Source: Clostridium swellfunianum
Lineage (GTDB): Bacteria > Bacillota > Clostridia > Clostridiales > Clostridiaceae
Assembly (NCBI RefSeq): GCF_023656515.1
Contig: NZ_JAMOFV010000006.1
Span: 872,336-936,335 of the forward strand
Length of the DNA: 64,000 bases
Reading direction: 5' to 3'
The notes under the pieces were generated by a model, which ran no database searches, was not told where the DNA came from, and saw only the letters and a program-made list of their open reading frames with translations. Positions within the stretch are counted from its first letter, which is position 1. Every line of letters starts with the position of its first letter. Positions 1-8,811 of the stretch are shown here, piece after piece. The position numbers and the translations under genes are program-made.

Positions 1-2
1 AT

Positions 3-95
3 AGTCCAAAGGATCAGATAGCAGTACAACACCTGGTTGAGGCTTGTAAGTTCTATACTGCTTTTCCTGTAACGTTAATTAAAAATCTAAAATAG
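3..95 (+). CDS. C-terminal end of an unidentified protein (partial)
   Basis: An open frame enters from the left edge and stops with TAG at 93-95, leaving 30 residues ending in FPVTLIKNLK. The frame is uninterrupted from the first complete codon at position 3. It is followed by a 15-bp perfect inverted repeat that could terminate its transcript. The fragment is too short to assign a family, so no function is claimed. That it is coding is inferred only from the open frame and the hairpin downstream. Confidence 0.5.
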   Translation, partial: SPKDQIAVQHLVEACKFYTAFPVTLIKNLK

Positions 96-111
96 AAGAT
101 AAAAATATGTT

Positions 112-146
112 TTAAGCTCATGGATAGAAGCTATCCATGAGCTTAA
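112..146. terminator. 15-bp perfect inverted repeat, terminator-like or operator
   Basis: Arms 112-126 and 132-146 (TTAAGCTCATGGATA and its complement) are perfect and enclose a 5-nt loop. No T-run follows on the plus strand, so it is not a canonical intrinsic terminator. An extended -10 element (TGT then TATAAT, 149-157) begins three bases after the right arm. The palindrome therefore covers the -35 region of the likely yhaO promoter and could also act as an operator. Confidence 0.5.
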
Positions 147-148
147 TA

Positions 149-157
149 TGTTATAAT
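149..157 (+). promoter_or_regulatory. Extended -10 promoter element for yhaO-yhaN
   Basis: TG at 149-150, one base, then TATAAT at 152-157, about 50 nt before the yhaO start codon. No good -35 hexamer lies 17 bp upstream because that region is occupied by the inverted repeat at 112-146. Extended -10 promoters can work without a -35 box. Confidence 0.45.
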
Positions 158-208
158 AAGGAAAAAGATATTTAAGATTGAGGACTTACAGCTCGGAGGA
201 AAGCGTAT

Positions 209-1561
209 ATGACCAAAAGAGTAAGATTTATACATACTGCAGATATACATTTAGGAAGCATACTTCATGTTGGCAGGATTGAAAACAAAAGCTTGGCAGA
301 TATATTTAATAATGCGGTTTACAACTGCTTTGAAAGGCTTTGCAGCGTTGCTATTGATGAAAAGGTGGATTTCATTGTAATGAGCGGTGATATTTACGAT
401 AGAGAATCACGTTCTGTAAAGGCTAACAGCTTTTTTATAAATCAATGTAAAGAGTTAGAGCAGCATAATATAAGGGTATATGCTATAGGAGGAAATCATG
501 ATCCTATTAAGGAAAATTCAGAGCTATTTACTTTGCCCGAAAATGTTCATGTGTTTAGTACTCAAAATCCAGAGGTGATAGAACACACTAATAATAAAGG
601 AGAGGTTATAGCTAGAATTGTTGGACAATCCTATAGAGAAAATTGGAAAAGCAGAAAGATGTTTAAAAAATATGCTGTACCTAAAGATTCTACTTTAAAT
701 ATTGCCCTTTTACACACTCAACTGGATGGAAGCAATAACTATGTACCCTGCAGTGCTGAAGATTTAAAAAATCAGGAGAATATAAACTATTGGGCTTTGG
801 GACATATCCACAAGCTTAAAATTGTTAATAGGGAAGAGCCGGCTATAATATTCCCAGGAATACCTCAAGGTACAGACTTTGGTGAAGAAGGCTTTGGAGG
901 TGCTGTGCTTGTTGAGGCAGAAGATAACTGCATACAGACTATAAAATATATACCTTTATCACAAGTTGTGTGGAAGAAGGTAACTGTAGACTTAGACAAG
1001 CTTGAAGCTCATGAGCATAGAAATTTTAGTGATTTAGAAAATATACTGCTTGTAAAGGCTGAAGAAATTTTTAATACAAATGAAGCTTCACTTCAAGGAA
1101 TTCAATTTGAAAACTGTAATTATGAAGATTTTTTTAAAGGCTACGTTGTAAGATGGAATATAATCGGCAGAAGTGAACTTTACAAGCTTATTAATGATAA
1201 AGATGAAGAGACGAGCGATTATCTTGTTGAAGCTTTGAATGGAAGGCTTTTAAACAGGGATAGGTTTTTGTTTACTGAGTCTGTAGATTTTAATATTGGG
1301 AGACCTATAGAAGATTTTGAAATATTAAAAGCTCAAAACACTGCTGTAAAGGCTTTAGCTGATTTTGCAAAGGAAGTACTTGAGTGGGAAGACCTAAAGC
1401 AGCAGCTTGTTAGAAGACTAGGCAGTCTTTGGGAAGTAACAGAAGATCTTGAAAATATTAATTTTAAAAAGCTGCAGTTGGAGGAAGAAATGTTAGCTAG
1501 TATTGTTAGACAAGCCGAGCAGATGATTGTTGATTCAGTGCTCCAAAGGAGTGAAGAATAA
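209..1561 (+). CDS. yhaO: YhaO/SbcD-like metallophosphoesterase (DNA repair exonuclease subunit)
   Basis: A 450-residue cytoplasmic protein of the calcineurin-like phosphoesterase fold. All metal-binding blocks are visible: D12 and H14 in TADIHLG, GD at 60-61, GNHD at 95-98, H169 in LLHTQ and GHIH at 198-201. The C-terminal 200 residues fit a capping and partner-binding region, as in SbcD/Mre11 relatives. The stop codon overlaps the ATG of the ATPase gene by one base, which points to translational coupling and a nuclease-ATPase complex. The start is supported by GGAGGA 9-10 nt upstream. Length and partner match Bacillus YhaO better than classical SbcD. Its role in DNA end processing is inferred from the family. 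Confidence 0.85.
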   Translation: MTKRVRFIHTADIHLGSILHVGRIENKSLADIFNNAVYNCFERLCSVAIDEKVDFIVMSGDIYDRESRSVKANSFFINQCKELEQHNIRVYAIGGNHDPIKENSELFTLPENVHVFSTQNPEVIEHTNNKGEVIARIVGQSYRENWKSRKMFKKYAVPKDSTLNIALLHTQLDGSNNYVPCSAEDLKNQENINYWALGHIHKLKIVNREEPAIIFPGIPQGTDFGEEGFGGAVLVEAEDNCIQTIKYIPLSQVVWKKVTVDLDKLEAHEHRNFSDLENILLVKAEEIFNTNEASLQGIQFENCNYEDFFKGYVVRWNIIGRSELYKLINDKDEETSDYLVEALNGRLLNRDRFLFTESVDFNIGRPIEDFEILKAQNTAVKALADFAKEVLEWEDLKQQLVRRLGSLWEVTEDLENINFKKLQLEEEMLASIVRQAEQMIVDSVLQRSEE

Positions 1562-4380
1562 TGAAGTTAAAAAGACTATACATTGGAGATATGGGCATTT
1601 ATAGAAATTCCTTAATGGATAATATAGATTCCAAAATAGTAGTTATAGGCGGGTTAAATCGTTCGGGTAAAACTACCTTTCTAGAGATTTTACGACATCT
1701 TCCCTATGGTTTTACTAAGGGAATAAGAGACGTAAAAAGTGAATACTTTGCTGAAGCAGATTTAATTGATGAAACAAGCGACCAGTACACTGTAAAGCTG
1801 AGCTCTTTGAGAGAACCTCAGGTGACTTCAAAGGGGGAGGCTATATCAAGGCCAATTTATGGGACTGTAGATAAATATACCTATAGTCAGCTTTATACCA
1901 TTACATTGGATGAACTAAAAAGATCTAATGTGAAAAGTGAAGAAGAAAAACTGCAGTCTGTGTTGCTTGGGGCAGGTTTAAAGGATATTGTCCATATACC
2001 TAAGCTTACAGATGAATTTAGAAAAGAAAAGGAAAAGCTGGGTGGAAAACAAGGCAATCCTACTACAAAAGCTTTTAAGCCTTATTATGATAAGCTTCTT
2101 GAAGGGATTAACAGCAGGGAAGAGTCTCTTAAGCAGTTGCAGGAATATGAAAATAGATGTAATGAATTAAAGATACTTGAGAATCAAATTGAGGCTTGTA
2201 ATGATATTTTAGGAAAGCTTAATTATGAGATTACAGCCTTGGAAATAGCAAAATCCTACTATAGCCATTATGCTGATAAAAGAAGCCTTCTACTCCAGCA
2301 TGAAGAGTTGCAAAGTAAAATTACTAGGGAATTCAATGGAGATTTTCCTTCACTGGAAAGAATCGAGGGACTTTATGAAGAATATAAGGAAGCCTTAAAT
2401 CAATATGAGAAATTACGGGAGCAGTTTGAAAATAAGAGAATTAATGATGAGAACTTTTATCTCAGGCTCATTAATTCTAAAGAACAGCTTCGAAGCTTTG
2501 AAAAGAAGCTTTCAGGCTTATCTGAGAAAATGGAAAACTACAATTCGTTGAAGTCAAGCTATAACAGAGATAAACAGCAGCTTCATACAAGGATGAATGC
2601 TTTAAACAGTTCTTTTAGGGAGGATTTCATAGAAGTAATAGATATAGATTGCGATTCCATTGAACAAGATAAACTAATAAATCTGGTAGAGGAATATAAT
2701 GAACTAGAGGCAGAAAAAAAGAGCCTTGAAAGGGAACTTGAAAGCTTAAAGCTTCAAAAGCAAATGCTGGAGAAGGAGGCAAAAGTTCAAAAGGCATCAG
2801 ATACAGGAAGCATTATGAATAAGTATTTGTATGTATCTGCTGGAATACTTTTAGCTGGAATTTTGTTATATTGGCTAAGCAAGCCTCTTGGAGCAGCAGT
2901 AGCACTTATTGGAATTACAGCGGCTGTCTTGTATTTTGTGATGAATTATTCGAGTAAGGCTAGTCAGCATCCAGAAAATAATGGTTTAATCCTTCAGATG
3001 AATGCTCTAAGTAACAGGATAAAGCTTCAAGAAGATAATTATAACAAGGTTAAAAGCAGTTTTGAGGAATCAAAGAATGAGCTTGGTCATTATAAAAATA
3101 AGTTAAAGCTTAATAGAGAGATATCTTCAATGGGGCTTTTGCAGTACTTTAAAGATATAAAGGAGCTTAAAAAGGATATATTAAACCTGGGCTTCAATGG
3201 TAAAAATTTAGATAAGCTTAAACAGGAGATAAATGGGGAATTGATTAAGGCTAATGAGCTTGTAAATAATATTGAAGGTTTTAATAGAAGTTATGATGAG
3301 GATAACTTTAAAAATTTTAAAGATCTTTGCATAAAAATTGATGAGTTAATTGTTCAGCTTTCTCAGGCAGAAAGGCTTCTTGAAGCAGAAGTGAAATTTA
3401 ATGTAGTAAAAGATAAGCTTAGTACCCTCTTAAATATTCCTAAGGACAACGTAATATTACAAGTGATAGACATTATTATTAATCAGTATAGAATTTACAA
3501 TCAATGTAAGTTTATTGAAGAAAAAATCGAAAATATTGATAGACAATTTGTTAGCATATTGAAGAACGAAAGAATAAAAAAAGCATTGGAGTTTATATTC
3601 AATGAATATAATATTAGAGAAGAAAATATGCTTTTATCGCTAACAGCTTTTTTTGATAACTTTAATTCTCAGGAACAGATAGATAGAAAATACGAAAGTG
3701 TAAACATAAGAATTGAGGAAGAAAACAGACGCCTTGAAAGGCTGAAAGATCAAAAGCAAGCATTATCCAGCGAAATAAAAAAACTGTCCACCTCTGAAAA
3801 ATTAATAGATGCACAAAGAATAATAGATGAGCAGAGAGCAGCTTTAAGACAAATTGCAGTTAAGTATTCAGTATTAAGCACTGCAGAATTCATTTTGGAA
3901 ACCGTGCAAAAAAACTTCATCGAAACAGCTAAGGATACTATATTAGGCGGAGCTGGGAAAATTTTTAATAAAATTACTTGTGGAGAGTATAAAGCACTGC
4001 TGCCTGGAGAGAATTTACTACAGAATGATTTTAAGGCTATGCTTGGTGACGGTCAGATTCAAGACTCCGTTGGCATGCTCAGCAGGGGTACAGGAGAACA
4101 GCTTTTTCTTTCTGTAAGGCTTAACAGAATAAAGGACATTAAAGAGAAGCTGCCCATAGTTCTAGATGATCCTTTTGTAAATTTTGACAGCCTTCATATG
4201 AAAAATGCATTAAGAGTTATTTGTGAAATGGCTGAAGACAATCAAATTTTTATATTAACTTGTCATTCAGAACTAGTTGAACTTATAAGTGAAGTAAGCA
4301 GCCAGGTACAATATTGGAAGCTTAAAAAAGGAAGCTTTGAGTTGTCTGACAGCAAGGAACTTGTGAATTATTTGCTTTAA
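1561..4380 (+). CDS. yhaN: YhaN/SbcC-like AAA ATPase with central membrane hairpin
   Basis: 939 residues with split ABC-type ATPase ends. Walker A (NRSGKTT, about 33-39) is near the N terminus. The signature region (SRGTGEQ, about 840) and Walker B (IVLDDPF, about 865) are near the C terminus. Long charged coiled-coil stretches separate them. This is the SbcC/Rad50 plan. Around residues 420-462 there are two closely spaced hydrophobic segments, as seen in Bacillus YhaN relatives and not in classical SbcC, so the coiled-coil apex may sit in or at the membrane. It is translationally coupled to yhaO. It probably clamps DNA and drives the phosphoesterase subunit, but the substrate cannot be told from sequence. 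Confidence 0.83.
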   Translation: MKLKRLYIGDMGIYRNSLMDNIDSKIVVIGGLNRSGKTTFLEILRHLPYGFTKGIRDVKSEYFAEADLIDETSDQYTVKLSSLREPQVTSKGEAISRPIYGTVDKYTYSQLYTITLDELKRSNVKSEEEKLQSVLLGAGLKDIVHIPKLTDEFRKEKEKLGGKQGNPTTKAFKPYYDKLLEGINSREESLKQLQEYENRCNELKILENQIEACNDILGKLNYEITALEIAKSYYSHYADKRSLLLQHEELQSKITREFNGDFPSLERIEGLYEEYKEALNQYEKLREQFENKRINDENFYLRLINSKEQLRSFEKKLSGLSEKMENYNSLKSSYNRDKQQLHTRMNALNSSFREDFIEVIDIDCDSIEQDKLINLVEEYNELEAEKKSLERELESLKLQKQMLEKEAKVQKASDTGSIMNKYLYVSAGILLAGILLYWLSKPLGAAVALIGITAAVLYFVMNYSSKASQHPENNGLILQMNALSNRIKLQEDNYNKVKSSFEESKNELGHYKNKLKLNREISSMGLLQYFKDIKELKKDILNLGFNGKNLDKLKQEINGELIKANELVNNIEGFNRSYDEDNFKNFKDLCIKIDELIVQLSQAERLLEAEVKFNVVKDKLSTLLNIPKDNVILQVIDIIINQYRIYNQCKFIEEKIENIDRQFVSILKNERIKKALEFIFNEYNIREENMLLSLTAFFDNFNSQEQIDRKYESVNIRIEEENRRLERLKDQKQALSSEIKKLSTSEKLIDAQRIIDEQRAALRQIAVKYSVLSTAEFILETVQKNFIETAKDTILGGAGKIFNKITCGEYKALLPGENLLQNDFKAMLGDGQIQDSVGMLSRGTGEQLFLSVRLNRIKDIKEKLPIVLDDPFVNFDSLHMKNALRVICEMAEDNQIFILTCHSELVELISEVSSQVQYWKLKKGSFELSDSKELVNYLL

Positions 4381-4403
4381 ATCAAAAGGCTTTAGGAGAA
4401 GAG

Positions 4404-5594
4404 GTGAGGCATTTGAGATTTAACCCTATAACTCTTATATTAGTGGCAGCATTTGTTTTTCCAATAGTAAAAGGATTCTTGTTTAAGTTTTCTTCAAACA
4501 GCTTAAAAGGAGACATTCAGGAGGTTGGAAGCAATATTGCCTTTATTGCAGCCTTGTTTGTCGGAATAATTTTTTCTAAGAGGATATTTATCGAGCATGA
4601 CAAGGGAATATACAAGGATATTTACGAGGCTATTCCAAAGCAGCTTTTAAGGTATATGGAAACTAACGATATGATTTTTTATGCTGTGGTTATACCAATT
4701 ATGGTATTTGTATTTTATAAACTTATAAGTTTTTTAATAGAGCTTATAAATAGAATAACTCTATACCCTGTAGTGGATGTTTTAGAGAGGTTTATGCAAA
4801 ACAAAAGTGCTAGCTTTAAAAGGTTTAGCGGGGCGATTATAGAGATTCCTAAGGCCATTGTTTATGTGCTTTTTATAACCTTTATAATAAATATTCTTTC
4901 TATGCTGAACTTAACAGGAAAATACAGTGCTTTCTTGGAAGACTCTAAACCTTATAATTATCTCTGTAGGGAAGTGGTTTTACCGGCAACAAATTCAACA
5001 GTTGCAAAGCAGCTTCCAAATATATTAAACAACTCCTTTAAAGTTGTAGTTAAGGATGCCGATTCAAAGGATTTAGGAAGTTCTATTGTCGATATTGCGT
5101 CAAATAAAAGGGTTATAGTTTATTATAATGGTGTCACCTTGGACGAGGGAATAAAGTCAAACACTAAAATAGACAGCTTTGCAAAAGAGCTTGTTAGCAA
5201 GGCTTCTACAAATAGAGATAAAGCAAAACTGATATATAATTGGATAGGCTCAAATATAAGCTATGACTATGATAAGGCTGAGGCGGTTTTAGGCAACGAT
5301 TTTGATATAAAATCTGGTGCTATTCCTACTTTTCAAACCCAAAAAGGCATATGCTTTGACTACGCATGCCTTTACGTTGCTATGGCAAGAGCTAATGGGC
5401 TTAAGGTAAGAATTGTAACTGGAGAAGGCTTCAATGGTGTAAACTGGGTAAGCCATGCCTGGAATGAGGTGTATATTCCAGAAGAAGATAAATGGTATAA
5501 GGTTGATTCAACTTTTTATAAGGGAGGAAATTACTTTAACAGCAGGCGTTTTGATTTAGATCACAGAGATGCAAAAATTGCTGGACAATGGTAG
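4404..5594 (+). CDS. Membrane protein with C-terminal transglutaminase-like domain
   Basis: 396 residues. The N-terminal half has about four hydrophobic segments: near residues 8-25, 40-55, 90-115 and 145-165. The C-terminal half is a transglutaminase-like fold with the expected Cys (GICFDYACLY, about residue 316), His (VSHAWNEV, about 350) and Asp (YKVDSTF, about 368) triad. Bacterial relatives are usually peptidases or peptide-linking enzymes acting at the envelope. The domain probably faces outside, but topology is not certain. The start could be GTG 4404 or TTG 4413, which has GAGGTGAG just upstream. It lies 23 bp after yhaN and may be cotranscribed with it. Confidence 0.8.
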   Translation: MRHLRFNPITLILVAAFVFPIVKGFLFKFSSNSLKGDIQEVGSNIAFIAALFVGIIFSKRIFIEHDKGIYKDIYEAIPKQLLRYMETNDMIFYAVVIPIMVFVFYKLISFLIELINRITLYPVVDVLERFMQNKSASFKRFSGAIIEIPKAIVYVLFITFIINILSMLNLTGKYSAFLEDSKPYNYLCREVVLPATNSTVAKQLPNILNNSFKVVVKDADSKDLGSSIVDIASNKRVIVYYNGVTLDEGIKSNTKIDSFAKELVSKASTNRDKAKLIYNWIGSNISYDYDKAEAVLGNDFDIKSGAIPTFQTQKGICFDYACLYVAMARANGLKVRIVTGEGFNGVNWVSHAWNEVYIPEEDKWYKVDSTFYKGGNYFNSRRFDLDHRDAKIAGQW

Positions 5595-5683
5595 TAAAAA
5601 TATGAAGAAATTTGCATTATCCTCGTGATTTTTTATGGTATATGATGTATAATTGTATCATATGAAAAATAGGGGATGGTACT

Positions 5684-6550
5684 GTGACGAAAAAGATATT
5701 ATTAATTGGACTTGCTGTGGTTTTAGGTGCTTTTTCTGTTTCATGTTCTAGCGCTAATGAACAGTATACTAGAAAAAATATTATAGTTGGTGCTGCTAAG
5801 AGTTCTAATGCAGATTTGAAGCCTGTTAAGCTGGATGAAGATACTAAGCATGAAAAATCAGAAAAGGAAAATATAAAAGTTGCTTCTGACAAAGATAATT
5901 TAAATAATAATGGCACGGGCAAAAGCCAAGCTGAAGAAAATGATAAACATTCAGGCAATGCTAATGCTAAAGAAGCATTTTTAACTTTTGATGATGGACC
6001 TACTAAAGAGATAACTTCGCAAATTTTAGATATCTTAAAGGAGAAAAAGGTTAAAGCTACTTTCTTTGTTGTGGGGAAGATGGCAGAGAATGAAAAGGAT
6101 CTGCTTATTAGAGAAAAAAATGAAGGACATGCTATAGCCAATCACAGCTATAGTCATGATTATAAGCATTTATACTCAAATCCTAAAAATTTTGTAGATG
6201 ATATAAATACTGCTGATGCTGCTATTAAAAATATACTTGGAGAGCATGAGAGCAAACTAATGAGATTTCCAGGAGGATCCTTTGGAAAACAGCGGGAAAA
6301 TTATAGACAAGCTGTTACTGAAGCAGGATATCATTATATAGATTGGAATGCTTTAAATGGAGATGCAGAAGGCAAGGGAAACTGGCCTGCTGAAAAGCTT
6401 GTTCAAAATATAAAAACAACCTCGGCGGGAAAAAATAGACTTGTAATTTTGATGCATGATGCTCCATTAAAACAAACAACTGTACAAGCTCTTCCTGAAA
6501 TAATAGATTATTTGAAAACTCAAGGTTATACTTTTAAAACCCTAGAATAA
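5684..6550 (+). CDS. Lipoprotein polysaccharide deacetylase (NodB fold)
   Basis: 288 residues with a lipoprotein signal (lipobox cysteine C21), a low-complexity charged linker to about residue 95, then a NodB deacetylase domain. Motif 1 TFDDGPT has D103 and D104. The metal histidines are H154 and H158 (HSYSH). R194-PGG, DWN at 220-222 and the LMHDA histidine H258 complete the active site. Family members remove N- or O-acetyl groups from peptidoglycan or chitin-like polymers outside the cell. The start is GTG 5684 behind an AGGGGAT ribosome binding site. The stop codon lies inside the terminator hairpin. The exact substrate is not determinable. Confidence 0.87.
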   Translation: MTKKILLIGLAVVLGAFSVSCSSANEQYTRKNIIVGAAKSSNADLKPVKLDEDTKHEKSEKENIKVASDKDNLNNNGTGKSQAEENDKHSGNANAKEAFLTFDDGPTKEITSQILDILKEKKVKATFFVVGKMAENEKDLLIREKNEGHAIANHSYSHDYKHLYSNPKNFVDDINTADAAIKNILGEHESKLMRFPGGSFGKQRENYRQAVTEAGYHYIDWNALNGDAEGKGNWPAEKLVQNIKTTSAGKNRLVILMHDAPLKQTTVQALPEIIDYLKTQGYTFKTLE

Positions 6551-6570
6551 TAAAATTCTAGGGTTTTTTT
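6540..6570. terminator. Bidirectional intrinsic terminator
   Basis: Perfect 9-bp stem CCCTAGAAT/ATTCTAGGG (6540-6548 and 6555-6563), 6-nt loop, followed by seven T residues on the plus strand. It contains the stop codons of both convergent genes: TAA of the deacetylase and TAG of the TPR protein. Confidence 0.92.
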
Positions 6571-6914
6571 GCATAATTTTTTATTATTAAATCTATGGCT
6601 TTTTCACAATCCTTATCATTATTATCTAAGGCCCAAGCTGTATTAAAATAGATTAATGCTTTTTTGTTATCCTTCAGCATAGCGTAGCAGTAACCTAAGT
6701 TGAAGAAATATTTACTGTCTCTCTTTTGAAGTAAGGCTGACTTTAAAAGCGGCAGTGCCTTTTCATACTGCTTAAGCTTTATGAAGCATACAGCAGCATT
6801 ATACATTGAGGCTGCTTCATTATCTTTGTTTTCGACAGCTTTTTGATACAGCGATATAGCTCTTTTATAGTCTTGAGTATTATATGATTCATTTGCTTTT
6901 TCGAAATAACTCAT
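6558..6914 (-). CDS. Small TPR-repeat protein
   Basis: 118 residues made almost wholly of tetratricopeptide repeats: the blocks starting at NESYNTQDYKRAI, AASMYNAAVCFIKL and YFFNLGYCYAML each fit the 34-residue TPR pattern. Such proteins mediate protein contacts, and no catalytic domain is present. An in-frame ATG at 6920 directly abuts AGGAGG. The ATG at 6914 sits 6 nt from it and is the better start. It lies 142 bp downstream of the ABC permease gene on the same strand. The ribosome binding site is complementary to a segment about 110 nt upstream (see the regulatory feature). Confidence 0.75.
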   Translation of the reverse strand: MSYFEKANESYNTQDYKRAISLYQKAVENKDNEAASMYNAAVCFIKLKQYEKALPLLKSALLQKRDSKYFFNLGYCYAMLKDNKKALIYFNTAWALDNNDKDCEKAIDLIIKNYAKKP

Positions 6915-7050
6915 GTACATCCTCCTGCAATTTTAAATAAACAGTATTTTAAATATAAAATCCTTTGTGCTTTGTATTAATTTATATTTAAGTATTATGA
7001 AAAATATTCCATTTAGATACTGTCCAAAAAATGCAGGAGTTATACATGTA
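6911..7050 (-). promoter_or_regulatory. Long-range inverted repeat masking the TPR ribosome binding site
   Basis: The plus-strand segments 6911-6934 and 7026-7050 are near-perfect inverted repeats, sharing CATGTA then CTCCTGCA then a T-run. In minus-strand RNA, CTCCTGCA in the leader can pair with TGCAGGAG of the TPR ribosome binding site, and the helix extends into the start codon. The pairing is read directly from sequence. Control of translation is an inference. Confidence 0.45.
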
Positions 7051-7062
7051 CTATACTAACTT

Positions 7063-7860
7063 TTAATACTTGTGTATAAACTTCCTCTCTAGGAGCGCTA
7101 CTATTTCATACATAACGTAAGCAAGCACTGATAAAATAATTATGCTTAGCATAACTGTATCCAGTTGAGCAATTTGACCTCCAAAGACTATTAGGAAGCC
7201 TAAGCCGCTTTTAGATACTAAGAACTCTCCCATTATTACCCCTACCCATGATAAGCCAACATTTATTTTCAAGGTAGAAATCAAGGTAGGCACAGAAGCA
7301 GGAATAATAAGATGTTTTAAAACCTGAAGCTTTGTAGCGCCAAAGGTTTTTAAAAGCTTAACTTTGTCTTCACTAACTTCCTTAAAACCATTTAGCACAT
7401 TTATAATAGTTACTACTATAGAAATTAATAAGGCAACCAATACAATGGCTTTCATACCGTTACCCATCCAAAATATTATTATTGGAGCAAGCGCAACCTT
7501 TGGTAGCGCATTCAAGACTACTATATATGGGTCAAGTACCTTGCTTGCAAAATCTGACCACCAAAGCATAACTGCTATTACTGCTCCTAATAAAGTGCTT
7601 AACAAAAAGCCTAGAATTGTTTCGAAGCAGGTAACAAATATGTGCTTAAAAAGCTGGCCTTCCCCGTAGAGCTTTATAAGACTTCGCCACATACGGGAGG
7701 GTGTACTTGTAAGAAATGGATCCACCCACTTAAAATATCCTGCAACTTCCCATAAAACAAAGAAGACTACAAGTATAACCAATCGGCTTATTATTATTTT
7801 TCTGGTTCTATTTTTTAGCTCCTTTAAATATTGTTTATGCTCCAAACTATGATTTATCAT
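7063..7860 (-). CDS. ABC transporter permease, SsuC/TauC/ThiX type
   Basis: 265 residues with about six membrane segments and the BPD-type permease core. The cytoplasmic EAA-like loop reads KTFGATKLQVLKHLIIPASVPTL near residues 165-190. The family imports nitrate, sulfonates, taurine or thiamine precursors. It overlaps the upstream ATPase gene by 14 bp, so the two form one unit. No substrate-binding protein gene is adjacent, which prevents assigning a substrate. Confidence 0.82.
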   Translation of the reverse strand: MINHSLEHKQYLKELKNRTRKIIISRLVILVVFFVLWEVAGYFKWVDPFLTSTPSRMWRSLIKLYGEGQLFKHIFVTCFETILGFLLSTLLGAVIAVMLWWSDFASKVLDPYIVVLNALPKVALAPIIIFWMGNGMKAIVLVALLISIVVTIINVLNGFKEVSEDKVKLLKTFGATKLQVLKHLIIPASVPTLISTLKINVGLSWVGVIMGEFLVSKSGLGFLIVFGGQIAQLDTVMLSIIILSVLAYVMYEIVALLERKFIHKY

Positions 7861-8617
7861 TCAAGTCCAACTCCTTCCATATGTTGTTGAAATAAACTCT
7901 AAATTCAGGAGCTTCTCTATGCTTTAATGGCGTAGCGTACTCCTTTTCAAAGTTAATATCAATTATCTTTTTTACTGTTGCAGGTCTTTTAGATAAAACA
8001 ATGATTCTGTTTGACATGCTAACTGCCTCAGAAATATCATGAGTTACCATTATTACTGTTTTTTCTTCCTGCTTTATTATTTGGTATATTTCATCGCTTA
8101 CATTTAATCTTGTTTGATAATCTAAAGCCGAAAATGGTTCATCTAAAAGAAGCACATCAGGATCGAGCGCTAGAGTCCTGATTAAAGCAACTCTCTGTCT
8201 CATACCTCCTGACAATTCATCTGGCTTATGCTTCCTAAAATCCCAAAGACTATAGTTTTTTAGAAGCTGGTTGATTTTTTCAACAGCTTTATTATCTAAG
8301 CTCTGTTGAATTTTTAAACCTAAAGCTATGTTATCCCATACATTAAGCCATTCAAAGAGATGATCTCTTTGAAACATATATCCGATTTTTTTAGAGATAA
8401 CATTGCATTCTGAGCCGTCAATGCATACATTCCCGGAAGATGGTTTTAATAGTCCTGCTACTATGTTCAAAACCGTTGATTTTCCGCAGCCCGAAGGACC
8501 AACTATGCTTACAAACTCACCCTCGTTTACAGTAAAGTTTATATCCTTAAGAGCTTCTGTTTCACCCTTTAATGAATGATAGTTCATATATATATGGCTT
8601 ACTTCAACTTTTTTCAT
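7847..8617 (-). CDS. ABC transporter ATP-binding protein, SsuB/TauB type
   Basis: 256 residues. Walker A GPSGCGKST (about 38-46), Q-loop in YMFQRDHLFEW, signature LSGGMRQR (about 135-142), Walker B VLLLDEPF and switch histidine in VTHDISEA are all present, so it should be an active ATPase. The YMFQRDHLF and later hydrophobic features are typical of the nitrate/sulfonate/taurine importer group. Start ATG 8617 has GGGGTG upstream. It is first in a minus-strand unit with the permease. Confidence 0.85.
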   Translation of the reverse strand: MKKVEVSHIYMNYHSLKGETEALKDINFTVNEGEFVSIVGPSGCGKSTVLNIVAGLLKPSSGNVCIDGSECNVISKKIGYMFQRDHLFEWLNVWDNIALGLKIQQSLDNKAVEKINQLLKNYSLWDFRKHKPDELSGGMRQRVALIRTLALDPDVLLLDEPFSALDYQTRLNVSDEIYQIIKQEEKTVIMVTHDISEAVSMSNRIIVLSKRPATVKKIIDINFEKEYATPLKHREAPEFRVYFNNIWKELDLNDKS

Positions 8618-8761
8618 TTAGACACCCCTTTATTTAACATTGATATTAAAAGATAATAATTTTTGTTGTAAAAGCAAACAATAAGGATACTTCAGTATAT
8701 GTATAAACAGTTTATTTTGTTAAAAAATACATTAGCGAAGAATATTAAATGAAAAGTGGTA

Positions 8762-8775
8762 TAAAAACGCTTACA
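8762..8775. promoter_or_regulatory. Possible cre (CcpA) site upstream of the atp operon
   Basis: TAAAAACGCTTACA matches the consensus TGWAANCGNTNWCA at every defined position except the second. It lies about 37 bp upstream of the -35 box of the ATP synthase promoter and 145 bp upstream of the divergent ABC ATPase start. A single site with one mismatch is suggestive only. Confidence 0.35.
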
Positions 8776-8811
8776 CAAGATTAAATCGACTTTTTTAACC
8801 AAATTTTGAGC

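Noticed and set aside
158-208. LexA/SOS box before yhaO
   Set aside because: No GAAC-N4-GTTC element is present. The palindrome at 112-146 has a different sequence.
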